This document shows, one piece after another, positions 34,196 to 40,767 of a DNA stretch of 64,000 nt. The position numbers were made by a program, and so were the translations under genes. The notes under the pieces are model-generated. The model was not told where the DNA came from, ran no database searches, and saw only the letters and a program-made list of their open reading frames with translations. The stretch's first letter is position 1. Every line of letters begins with the position of its first letter. The stretch is from Chryseobacterium indologenes (GTDB taxonomy: Bacteria > Bacteroidota > Bacteroidia > Flavobacteriales > Weeksellaceae), in contig NZ_CP018786.1 in assembly GCF_002025665.1 (NCBI RefSeq), forward strand, positions 1,364,001 to 1,428,000. The letters are read 5' to 3'.

Positions 34196-35572
34196 TTACA
34201 AAAGTTTTCCGGTTAAGAAAAGTCCGGCTACGGTAAAATAGATAATAAGTCCCGTAACATCCACCAATGTTGCTACAAATGGAGCAGAAGAGGTAGCAGG
34301 GTCAAGGTTTAATTTCTTTAAAACAAACGGAATCATAGAACCAGATAACGTTCCCCATAATACAATGGCAATTAAAGAGACCGAAACACTTAATCCGACA
34401 TATACCCAATATTGGCCATAATCAAAAAGACCAATCTGCTGCCAAAGCATAATTCGTATAAATCCGATGACTCCTAAGATTGCCCCCAGACATAATCCGG
34501 AAATAATTTCTTTTTTCATGACATACCACCAATCTTTCAGACTGATTTCCTGAAGAGCCATTGCACGGATAATCAATGTTGCTGCCTGTGATCCGGAATT
34601 TCCTCCACTGGAAATAATCAATGGAACAAATAGTGCGAGAACAACTGCTTTTTCAATTTCTTTATCGAAATATCCCATCGCAGAAGCTGTCAGCATTTCC
34701 GAAACAAATAGAATGATCAGCCAGGTCGCCCTTTTTTTGATCATCTCTGTCCATGAAGTTTGGATGTAAGGAAGATCTAATGCTTCCAATCCCCCGAACT
34801 TCTGAATATCTTCCGTGTTCTGCTGTTCAATCTGATCGAGAATATCATCAATAGTTACGATTCCTACCAGAACACCGGCTTCCGTAATAATAGGAAGAGC
34901 GCCACGGTCATATTTTTCGAAATAGGTTACCGCGTCTTCTTTGGACGTAGTTGTCGTAATCGCCACGAAATGATTATCTGTGATGTCGGAAACCAAAGTA
35001 TCTTCCTCTTCCAGCAGTAAAGTTCCAATGGCAAGGTCATCAATTAAGCGGTTTCTTTCATCCACCACATACAGGTAGTTCATGGTTTCCACTCTTTTTC
35101 CTACCTTTTTGATCTGTTGAAGACATCTTTTTACCGTCCATTCCTTACGGATCTGGATATAATAAGGTGTCATCAGACGGGCAATCGAATCCGAATTGTA
35201 TCCAAGAAGTTTTAAAGCAATTCTTCTTTCCTGCGGATTAAGGTGGTTGATGGAATACTTAATCAGCTCATCCGGAAAATCCTCGAAAAGAGCAGTTCTG
35301 TCATCCGGAGTCATGGCATTCAGAATTTCGGAAACTTCATCGCTTCCGATACTTCTGATGGTATCCTCTTGAAAATCAGGGTCAAGGTGCGAAAAAACTT
35401 CTGCTTTGTATTCTTTCGGAACCTTCAGAAACGCGAGCAGCCTCTCGTCAGCAGGAAGTTCGCTGAGAGTTTCGGCAATATCGGCAGGGTTGAAGATAAG
35501 TTCGTCTCTAGAATTCAAAACGTGAAATTTTTTGGATATGCAAAAATAATTCAAATTTTTAAGACTGAGCAA
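34196..35572 (-). CDS. mgtE: MgtE-type magnesium transporter
   Basis: This protein of up to 458 residues contains an N-terminal MgtE domain (about 25-130), two CBS repeats (about 135-260) and a C-terminal five-helix channel domain (about 280-455) with the conserved [17 protein letters not shown] pore motif. MgtE is a Mg2+-gated channel whose cytoplasmic domains close the pore when Mg2+ is high. The true start is uncertain. Conserved sequence begins at [15 protein letters not shown], and a TTG (Leu in HVLNSR) just before it could be the start. The ATG at 35572 adds about 20 less conserved residues. It is a single gene 26 bases after the BtuF-like gene. Confidence 0.9.
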   Translation of the reverse strand: MLSLKNLNYFCISKKFHVLNSRDELIFNPADIAETLSELPADERLLAFLKVPKEYKAEVFSHLDPDFQEDTIRSIGSDEVSEILNAMTPDDRTALFEDFPDELIKYSINHLNPQERRIALKLLGYNSDSIARLMTPYYIQIRKEWTVKRCLQQIKKVGKRVETMNYLYVVDERNRLIDDLAIGTLLLEEEDTLVSDITDNHFVAITTTTSKEDAVTYFEKYDRGALPIITEAGVLVGIVTIDDILDQIEQQNTEDIQKFGGLEALDLPYIQTSWTEMIKKRATWLIILFVSEMLTASAMGYFDKEIEKAVVLALFVPLIISSGGNSGSQAATLIIRAMALQEISLKDWWYVMKKEIISGLCLGAILGVIGFIRIMLWQQIGLFDYGQYWVYVGLSVSVSLIAIVLWGTLSGSMIPFVLKKLNLDPATSSAPFVATLVDVTGLIIYFTVAGLFLTGKLL

Positions 35573-35624
35573 TAAAGTGGCAAAATTAAGGATTAATTAA
35601 AGTTTAGTGCTTCAGTATAAGGGT

Positions 35625-35651
35625 AAAAAAAACACCCGCCGAAACGGATGT
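35625..35651 (-). terminator. Terminator after the double-glycine peptide pair 35683-36014
   Basis: On the minus strand a 7-bp stem (ACATCCG with CGGGTGT, one G-T pair) closes a TTTCGG loop and is followed by eight T. It lies 31 bases after the last peptide gene of the array. Confidence 0.75.
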
Positions 35652-35682
35652 ATAAAAATTAAATTTTAAATTCCAATATTCT

Positions 35683-35844
35683 TTATATTGGTTCGCATTC
35701 TGAAGTAGGAATGTATATGCAGACAGCGTTTGTACAGCATTGATATGGGCCGCAATCTGAGTTGTCACCACACTTTTTTATTCCGCTTCCTTTAATGTTT
35801 TTTTGTTCCAGCCTGTTGAGCTTCTTAAGATTTGAATTTTTCAT
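35683..35844 (-). CDS. Double-glycine-leader Cys-rich peptide 1 (53 aa)
   Basis: This is a 53-residue peptide with leader MKNSNLKKLNRLEQKNIKGS and a core with six Cys (CGDNSDCGPYQCC...CIY...C). The leader resembles those of the four related peptides to the right, except that the cleavage site is KGSG rather than NGG. It is probably a secreted, disulfide-bonded peptide of the bacteriocin-like type, exported by a C39-peptidase ABC transporter; none lies nearby. It is second in a two-gene unit, 20 bases after peptide 2, and ends near a terminator. Function not demonstrated. Confidence 0.7.
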   Translation of the reverse strand: MKNSNLKKLNRLEQKNIKGSGIKKCGDNSDCGPYQCCTNAVCIYIPTSECEPI

Positions 35845-35864
35845 GGTAATCAAATATAGTAAGA

Positions 35865-36014
35865 TTAAGGCTCTATCGGACAGTCATGATCAAGGCATTC
35901 TCCATTACAGCAGTATCCCACAGAGCAAGGTCTTGTGATGCTGCATCTGAATGGTCCTATACCGCCATTGATTTGTTTGGCGGCTTCTCTGCTGAGTTTT
36001 TTTAGATTTTTCAT
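35865..36014 (-). CDS. Double-glycine-leader Cys-rich peptide 2 (49 aa)
   Basis: This is a 49-residue peptide: leader MKNLKKLSREAAKQINGG (clear GG site at residues 17-18) and core with C-x5-C-x4-CC-x3-C-x4-C spacing (CSITRPC, GYCCNGEC, HDC). This is the form annotated as bacteriocin-like protein in Chryseobacterium. It leads a two-gene unit with peptide 1. Upstream is a promoter region nearly identical in layout to that of peptide 4. Secretion is inferred from the leader; target or activity is unknown. Confidence 0.8.
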   Translation of the reverse strand: MKNLKKLSREAAKQINGGIGPFRCSITRPCSVGYCCNGECLDHDCPIEP

Positions 36015-36042
36015 AGCGTTATAGTTTGGATTTAATGTCAGA

Positions 36043-36091
36043 CTAAAATAGTAAATATTTCTATATTATTCATTTACGAGTGAAAATATTT
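36043..36091 (-). promoter_or_regulatory. Promoter copy A of the peptide array (upstream of peptide 2)
   Basis: On the minus strand AAATATTTTCAC (36080-36091) precedes TACTATTTTAG (36043-36053) by exactly 26 bases. The same two boxes with the same spacing occur upstream of peptide 4. The -7-like part TATTTTAG is a weak match to TAnnTTTG. A shared regulator or sigma factor is inferred. Confidence 0.6.
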
Positions 36092-36125
36092 TACTATGAA
36101 TCAATGTTTTATTTATGTTTTAAAT

Positions 36126-36149
36126 AAAAACACCTACTAATGCAGGTGT
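36126..36149 (-). terminator. Terminator after peptides 4-3
   Basis: On the minus strand ACACCT pairs with AGGTGT over an 8-base loop, followed by TTTTATTT. It lies 17 bases after the peptide 3 stop. Confidence 0.65.
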
Positions 36150-36165
36150 CTGTAATGATCATATA

Positions 36166-36312
36166 TTATTCCAGAGGACATGGATTGACAACACAAATGT
36201 TGTGACAACATGATCCGCCCGGACATTCGTAATGTTCTGTACATCTTTTGAAAGGTCCGCTGCCTTTAATTTCCTTTTGTACTTGTCTGCTGAGTTTTTT
36301 TAGATTTTTCAT
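36166..36312 (-). CDS. Double-glycine-leader Cys-rich peptide 3 (48 aa)
   Basis: This is a 48-residue peptide: leader MKNLKKLSRQVQKEIKGSG and core with C-x6-C-x4-CC-x3-C-x4-C pattern (CTEHYEC, GGSCCHNIC, PC). The core is closely like that of peptide 5 (both have ECPGGSCCH), showing recent duplication. It is the second gene of the unit with peptide 4 (33 bases apart). The site KGSG replaces NGG, so processing may differ. Function unknown; exported peptide inferred. Confidence 0.75.
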   Translation of the reverse strand: MKNLKKLSRQVQKEIKGSGPFKRCTEHYECPGGSCCHNICVVNPCPLE

Positions 36313-36345
36313 AAATTTTGATTTTATACGGTTTAGTTTTATCTT

Positions 36346-36486
36346 TTATTCAAGGCAGATGAAAGGGGAGCAGATTCCAAAACAGCACCATCCAACGGGA
36401 CACGGATTAGTTTCGCTGCATCTTTCCATAGATCCTCCATTAATTTGTTTTGCTTTTTCTCTGCTGAGTTTCTTTAGATTTTTCAT
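36346..36486 (-). CDS. Double-glycine-leader Cys-rich peptide 4 (46 aa)
   Basis: This is a 46-residue peptide: leader MKNLKKLSREKAKQINGG (GG at residues 17-18) and core C-x6-C-x4-CC-x3-C-x4-C (CSETNPCP, WCCFGIC, FIC). It leads the unit with peptide 3 and has the duplicated promoter upstream. The leader is almost identical to that of peptide 2, while the core has diverged. Such a conserved leader with variable core is the usual pattern of peptides recognised by one exporter. Confidence 0.8.
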   Translation of the reverse strand: MKNLKKLSREKAKQINGGSMERCSETNPCPVGWCCFGICSPFICLE

Positions 36487-36509
36487 GAGATTTTGGTTTT
36501 AATGTTGGT

Positions 36510-36558
36510 CTAAAATAGTAAAAAATATTTAATAAATCCTTGTTTGGTGAAAATATTT
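36510..36558 (-). promoter_or_regulatory. Promoter copy B of the peptide array (upstream of peptide 4)
   Basis: AAATATTTTCAC (36547-36558) and TACTATTTTAG (36510-36520) on the minus strand are again 26 bases apart, as in copy A, with different sequence between them. Conserved boxes in a diverged background suggest selection on the sites. Confidence 0.6.
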
Positions 36559-36596
36559 AATTGTTAATCAGTTGTTTATAGTGTATTTTGAATAAT

Positions 36597-36630
36597 AAAG
36601 CACCTGTTCAGAAGGGTGAACAAGTGCTTT
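36597..36630 (-). terminator. Terminator after peptide 5
   Basis: On the minus strand AAAGCACTTGTTC pairs with GAACAGGTGCTTT (one T-G pair) over an 8-base loop, followed by ATTATTC. It lies 17 bases after the peptide 5 stop. Confidence 0.75.
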
Positions 36631-36647
36631 GTTTAACATGAAAATAT

Positions 36648-36803
36648 TTATAATTCAGGACATGCATAAGCAACACATACTCTGTGACAGCATGAACCGC
36701 CAGGACATTCGAAATGATATTGACATTTTTGAAGACGGATGATACTTCCCAGAATTTCTTTCTGGCTTTCTCTGCTCAGTTTTTTAAGATTTGATTTTTT
36801 CAT
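36648..36803 (-). CDS. Double-glycine-leader Cys-rich peptide 5 (51 aa)
   Basis: This is a 51-residue peptide: leader MKKSNLKKLSRESQKEILGS with an LGS site instead of GG, and core CQYHFECPGGSCCHRVCVAY with C-x6-C-x4-CC-x3-C-x4-C. It is a stand-alone gene with its own terminator. The core is nearly the same as that of peptide 3. The upstream region lacks the two-box promoter seen for peptides 2 and 4; a TTAGTTTAG-like element occurs about 25-35 bases ahead. Export and activity are inferred only. Confidence 0.75.
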   Translation of the reverse strand: MKKSNLKKLSRESQKEILGSIIRLQKCQYHFECPGGSCCHRVCVAYACPEL

Positions 36804-36894
36804 AATAATTTAGATTTAAGATAAAACTAAACTAATGAAAGCTTTCAAATCATTGGTATACATAAAGATATACTACAAGCTAAAATCTATAAAA

Positions 36895-36929
36895 GAATTA
36901 TGAATTATGAATTATGAATTATGAATTAT
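36895..36929. repeat. Five tandem GAATTAT repeats
   Basis: GAATTAT is repeated five times without change (36895-36929) in the gap between the peptide array and the gene at 37043. Similar AATTAT tracts are common between Chryseobacterium genes. The next 110 bases hold nothing else that I can name, apart from a CTTTAAACCTTAAA tract touching the end of the next gene. Confidence 0.85.
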
Positions 36930-37042
36930 GAATTTATTTTGGTAGCTGCATGAAGAAAAATTCACCATTGACTTGCGAAGCAAAATTGACCATTGATGAT
37001 AAAAGGCTGTATATTCCAACCTTAAACCCAGAACTTTAAACC

Positions 37043-37591
37043 TTAAAGCTCTGCTTCTGTCGGTTTCAGTTTTCTCAGTTTTTTGATGATTCCTTTTATC
37101 GCTCCTTCGGTTCCTATTTTAACAGAGTTGGTTGTAGAACCCAGCAGGCGCATATTTTTCCGGTAAGTATCATGATCGGTTTCGGTGACAAGAGTTCCGT
37201 CAGAACCAAAGAGCTTCATACTCACAACCACCTGATTGGAGAAAACATACTTGCCAAATCCTACTTTGAAATATCTCACTTTGGAAACAATAGCAAAATC
37301 TGCATCATTGTTCAGACAGTAATCTGCGATAGTTTGCTTATCTATACTGTCGAAGGGAACCTGAACTTCAGCCCTGAGCATTTTATTTTTTCTATTACTG
37401 AAATTATCGGTAACGGCATCAAAAAAAGCGTTGTTGGTAGGATCTTTTATTTCATCGATATCAGGCTCTACCTCAGGATTGAAGTAAAGAACTTTTTTTA
37501 TTTTATCATCAGCACTTTTCTGGGCTTTTACCGAAGTAAGTCCGATGAATAAAAAAGTAGTAACCGCTGTAAAGAATATAATTTTTTTCAT
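37043..37591 (-). CDS. Secreted hypothetical protein (182 aa)
   Basis: This is a 182-residue exported protein: signal peptide MKKIIFFTAVTTFLFIGLTSVKAQ, then an alpha/beta mature part. The latter includes DADFAIVSKVRYFKVGFGKY (about residues 96-115) and a C-terminal basic helix (GTEGAIKGIIKKLRKLKP). The pattern of a small periplasmic protein with a strand-loop AD-F-IVSKV resembles proteins that bind outer-membrane or peptidoglycan complexes, but I cannot assign a family. It is a single gene with a good -7 box upstream. Confidence 0.7.
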   Translation of the reverse strand: MKKIIFFTAVTTFLFIGLTSVKAQKSADDKIKKVLYFNPEVEPDIDEIKDPTNNAFFDAVTDNFSNRKNKMLRAEVQVPFDSIDKQTIADYCLNNDADFAIVSKVRYFKVGFGKYVFSNQVVVSMKLFGSDGTLVTETDHDTYRKNMRLLGSTTNSVKIGTEGAIKGIIKKLRKLKPTEAEL

Positions 37592-37605
37592 TTGTAATTC
37601 GAATG

Positions 37606-37613
37606 CAAAATTA
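37606..37613 (-). promoter_or_regulatory. -7 promoter element of the gene at 37043-37591
   Basis: TAATTTTG (TAnnTTTG) on the minus strand, 14 bases before the ATG. No good TTG at the -33 position was found. Confidence 0.5.
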
Positions 37614-37699
37614 CTGCCTTTTCGTTGGATTGCATATAAATTATTAAGAAATTTTTAACATTTTTTTCTATCAAAATTGATATATGAAATCAATAATGT

Positions 37700-37729
37700 T
37701 TGCAGAATCAAAAAATAGTCGTAATTTTG
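37700..37729 (+). promoter_or_regulatory. Promoter of rpsO
   Basis: TTG (37700-37702), 19 bases, then TAATTTTG (37722-37729), 35 bases before the rpsO ATG. It matches the Bacteroidetes primary promoter well. Confidence 0.8.
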
Positions 37730-37764
37730 CACCCGTTACATAATAATCATTAAACAATATTGGA

Positions 37765-38034
37765 ATGTACTTAACAACAGACAAAAAGCAGGAAATTTTC
37801 GCAAAACACGGAAAATCTGCACAAGACACAGGAAGTGCTGAAGGACAAATCGCTCTTTTCACTTTCAGAATCAACCACTTATCTCAACACCTAAAGGCTA
37901 ATCGTCACGATTTCAACACAGAGAGATCTCTAGTGAAATTGGTAGGTAAGAGAAAAAGTTTATTAGATTACCTTAAAAACAAAGATATCGCAAGATATAG
38001 AGCAATTATTGCTGAACTAGGTTTAAGAAAATAA
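37765..38034 (+). CDS. rpsO: 30S ribosomal protein S15
   Basis: This is the 89-residue S15 protein of the small ribosomal subunit, which binds 16S rRNA and the S6/S18 pair early in assembly. The conserved HGKSAQDTGSAEGQIALFT start and the LVGKRKSLLDYLKNKDIARY segment (about 50-75) are complete. The length is standard. It is a single gene with its own promoter and a GAAA-loop terminator. Unlike in enterobacteria, pnp lies 2.7 kb away with two unrelated reversed genes between. Confidence 0.99.
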   Translation: MYLTTDKKQEIFAKHGKSAQDTGSAEGQIALFTFRINHLSQHLKANRHDFNTERSLVKLVGKRKSLLDYLKNKDIARYRAIIAELGLRK

Positions 38035-38055
38035 TCTATAAAGATTTTCAAAATA

Positions 38056-38083
38056 AAAAGCAACTTCGAAAGAGGTTGCTTTT
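38056..38083 (+). terminator. rpsO terminator
   Basis: A 12-bp stem (AAAAGCAACTTC with GAGGTTGCTTTT, one T-G pair) closed by a GAAA tetraloop and followed by TT then GTTTTT, 21 bases after the rpsO stop. Confidence 0.9.
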
Positions 38084-38215
38084 TTGTTTTTACACAACAG
38101 GGGATTTTTAATCACAAAAGCCACAAAAGTTTTTTTAGAAAATACGAAATGGTTGAGAAGAACACTTAAATTTCTTAAAGTCTTAGAATTTCATGTGATG
38201 ATAAAAGAGTATTTA

Positions 38216-38411
38216 GATTCCTACGGAATGGCAAACTGTATGGATAGACCAATACGCCAATTGTGTCATTCCGTAGGAATCCAGCCGTATTAAACCAACA
38301 AGAAAAGCCTCAACAAAAACTCCAATCCTGACCAACATCACAACTAAAGACGTTATAATTCCCTCCCTCGGAGGGGTGGCGAAAATTCAAAGAATTTTTG
38401 ACGGGGTGGTT
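38216..38411. repeat. Dispersed repeat element, copy 1
   Basis: The 5' part is a perfect 15-bp inverted repeat, GATTCCTACGGAATG (38216-38230) with CATTCCGTAGGAATC (38267-38281). The 3' part (from about 38360) reads as CCTCGGAGGGGTGGCG, an AAAATTC-AAA-GAATTTT palindrome, and ACGGGGTGGTT. A second copy of the whole unit is at 60655-60831. No gene is encoded. REP- or MITE-like; mechanism of spread unknown. Confidence 0.85.
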
Positions 38412-38421
38412 CACAACATCA

Positions 38422-38781
38422 CTATTCAGCCTTCTTCCCAATCTTCCCCAAATGCGTATTCTGAAAACTATCCGGATACTTCAAACCGTAACCCAGAATC
38501 CTGTCAAACGCAGAGTGAGAAAAGAGAATAGCCCCGATCATTTGTAAATAGGGCAGAGACAAGGCTGTTCCTGCAAAATAAACAATGACAGCTACTCCGA
38601 AATGGTGGAAGAGATTATAACAAAAAGCTCCAACTTTTGTATTAACTATATATCCCAGCATAGAAATATCCGGAACAAGAAATAATCCGGCAAACCACCA
38701 CCAGGAATATCCTGTTTGTGCAAAAGCATATATACCTAACAGTAGAAATGCGGTATATTCAAGCTTTAACTGTATTTTCAT
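38422..38781 (-). CDS. DUF4260 membrane protein
   Basis: This is a 119-residue membrane protein with about four helices, including the DUF4260 marks LEYTAFLLLGIYAFA, WWWFAGLFLVPDISMLGY (residues about 24-41) and a His-rich FHHFG, then SAFDRILGYGLKYPDSFQNTHLG at the end. I chose Met at 38781 (MKIQLKLEY); the longer frame adds 36 residues, part of which reads through the neighbouring terminator. The role of DUF4260 is unknown. It is a single gene next to a repeat element. Confidence 0.85.
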   Translation of the reverse strand: MKIQLKLEYTAFLLLGIYAFAQTGYSWWWFAGLFLVPDISMLGYIVNTKVGAFCYNLFHHFGVAVIVYFAGTALSLPYLQMIGAILFSHSAFDRILGYGLKYPDSFQNTHLGKIGKKAE

Positions 38782-38845
38782 AATAATTGAGTTAGTCTGT
38801 AAAATAAGTTCCTTTTTCTGACGAAAAGTTACATTTTTAGATTGG

Positions 38846-38880
38846 AAAAAAGAAAGCGGAATACCTTTGAGATATTCCGC
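38846..38880 (-). terminator. Terminator of the sugar transporter gene
   Basis: On the minus strand GCGGAATA pairs with TATTCCGC over a 9-base loop and is followed by a T-rich run (TTTCTTTTTT). It sits 26 bases after the transporter stop. Confidence 0.8.
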
Positions 38881-38906
38881 CTTATACATTTTGATTGAAT
38901 TTGATT

Positions 38907-40334
38907 TTAATGCCCTGATTTAGTTTCTGTAGTTTCTACATGACCTAAATATTTGGTACAGTAAGCTCCAAATATAAGAATAACCAAATAGCAGAATACA
39001 GGAATAATAAATGAATGCTGTACTCCGAACTGATCTGCAAGATATCCCTGGAATATCGGAACAATAGCTCCTCCCAGAATCGCCATTACCACTAAAGAAG
39101 ATCCCTGGCTTGTATATTTACCCAGTCCTGAAATAGCCAGTGTGTAAATATTAGAGAACATAATAGAGTTGAAAATTCCGATTCCTAAAATACTGTACAT
39201 CGCCAGCTCACCATGATTCACCATTGCAGAAATTAATAGAATAACATTAATTGCTGCGAAGATGGATAATGTTCTTGCCGGAGCTGCTTTACCCACGAAA
39301 AAGGCAATAAAATTAAGTATGATAAACACAATGAAAAAGCTGATCTGACTGAAAGTAAGATTAACAATACTGAAAATCACAAGGAAAACAGCAGCGGCTG
39401 CTCCCAGCATATAAACTGCCTTTTTACTTTGGCTTATTGATTGATTTAAAGAAATAGCTCCAAGAAAACGGCCAATCATCGCTCCTCCCCAATATAAGGA
39501 AAGGTAATTTTTACTGATGATCTCATTAAAGCCCATTATCTGTGGCTGCTCCAGGAAACTGATGATAAAACTTCCTACGGCAACTTCTCCTCCTACATAG
39601 CAAAACATGGCAAATACTCCGAATTTCAGGTGGCTGAATTCAAGTGCTCCCCAACCTTTCACAATTTCTTCTTCACCCATCTGGAATGAAGGAAGTTTAA
39701 CTCTGGAAATCAATAAAGCAACCAGTAAAAGAATCCCTGCAAAAATAAGGTAAGGAATTCTTGTTGCCACCGCACTGAATGATCCGTCCGGAGAAGAGAA
39801 AAATTCAAAAATAAGATGACCTCCCAGTACCGGAGCAATGGTGGTTCCGAATGCATTGAATGCCTGAGTCATGTTCAGTCGGCTGGAAGCAGATTCTTCA
39901 CTTCCCAGCAAGGAAACATAAGCGTTGGCTGTAATCTGCAGTACTGTAAAGCCGAGTCCTAAAATAAACAAAGCTCCCAGAAACAGAGGATAATATGAAA
40001 ACGTAGCTGCCGGATAAAACAGAACGCAGCCGAATGCTGCCAGAAAAATTCCGAACAGAATTCCCTTCTTATAACCTAATTTATTGATAGGATCTCCTTT
40101 CGTAATGGAAATCATAAAATAAATCAGTGATCCGATAAAGTAAGCTCCGAAGAAACAGAACTGTACCAGCATGGATTCGAAAAAGGTAAGATTGAAAAGT
40201 TGTTTCAGATACGGGATCAGGATATCATTCATACAGGTGATGAATCCCCACATAAAAAACAGCAGGGTGATGGTAATCAACGGAACCGTATAATTCCTGC
40301 TTTGAGATTGTACTTCTTTATTAATCATAAACAT
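38907..40334 (-). CDS. FucP-type sugar:H+ symporter (MFS)
   Basis: This is a 475-residue inner-membrane transporter of the major facilitator superfamily with 12 predicted helices. The early segment FFMWGFITCMNDILIPYLKQLF (first helix and following loop) and PANAYVSLLG-like TANAYVSLLG are marks of the FucP/glucose-galactose branch. Members import L-fucose, glucose or galactose with protons. The exact sugar cannot be told from the sequence, and no sugar catabolic genes adjoin. It has a clear promoter and terminator as a single-gene unit. Confidence 0.88.
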   Translation of the reverse strand: MFMINKEVQSQSRNYTVPLITITLLFFMWGFITCMNDILIPYLKQLFNLTFFESMLVQFCFFGAYFIGSLIYFMISITKGDPINKLGYKKGILFGIFLAAFGCVLFYPAATFSYYPLFLGALFILGLGFTVLQITANAYVSLLGSEESASSRLNMTQAFNAFGTTIAPVLGGHLIFEFFSSPDGSFSAVATRIPYLIFAGILLLVALLISRVKLPSFQMGEEEIVKGWGALEFSHLKFGVFAMFCYVGGEVAVGSFIISFLEQPQIMGFNEIISKNYLSLYWGGAMIGRFLGAISLNQSISQSKKAVYMLGAAAAVFLVIFSIVNLTFSQISFFIVFIILNFIAFFVGKAAPARTLSIFAAINVILLISAMVNHGELAMYSILGIGIFNSIMFSNIYTLAISGLGKYTSQGSSLVVMAILGGAIVPIFQGYLADQFGVQHSFIIPVFCYLVILIFGAYCTKYLGHVETTETKSGH

Positions 40335-40403
40335 TTATTTATCTGGATAAGGATAGTTCCTTAACTTTTTTTAGCCTACAGCATTGTAATTGGTGAAGTA
40401 GGG

Positions 40404-40434
40404 CAAATATAGGGATCAGCCTATTGGTTTGCAA
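40404..40434 (-). promoter_or_regulatory. Promoter of the sugar transporter gene
   Basis: On the minus strand TTG (40432-40434), 20 bases, then TATATTTG (40404-40411), about 70 bases ahead of the ATG. Good -7 match, spacing slightly long. Confidence 0.65.
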
Positions 40435-40694
40435 TAATTTTAATAATTTTTAAAATGAAACAGATACTTTTTTCCGTTTAAAGTTTTATTTTCATTTTTT
40501 GAGACAATAATACAAAAACGACAGGATTTTTCAATACATTATCCTCAAAAAAATGCTTTTTTGTTTTCAGAAATGATGAATAAGTTTAGATTACTGGTAT
40601 AAATTTTCAAACTTTCATCAATTGATAGCCAATTTTTTGTATTTTAAATGCCTATTAAAGCAATCGAAAAATTTAATATATCATTATTATATAG

Positions 40695-40702
40695 TACCTT
40701 TG
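40695..40702 (+). promoter_or_regulatory. -7 promoter element of pnp
   Basis: TACCTTTG fits TAnnTTTG and lies 65 bases before the pnp ATG, giving a leader of about 60 bases. The -33 region is A+T-rich (TTTAATATATC) without a clear TTG. The rest of the 430-base gap between the transporter and pnp is A+T-rich with no gene. Confidence 0.6.
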
Positions 40703-40767
40703 CAAACGAAAATTTAAAGAGTTTAAATATTAATCATACTCAATACGGAGTATAAAGAAGCAAATTT

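Noticed and set aside
36248..36502. An 84-codon plus-strand frame over the peptide array
   Set aside because: It is antisense to peptides 3 and 4, whose leaders and Cys patterns are clearly the real coding signal.
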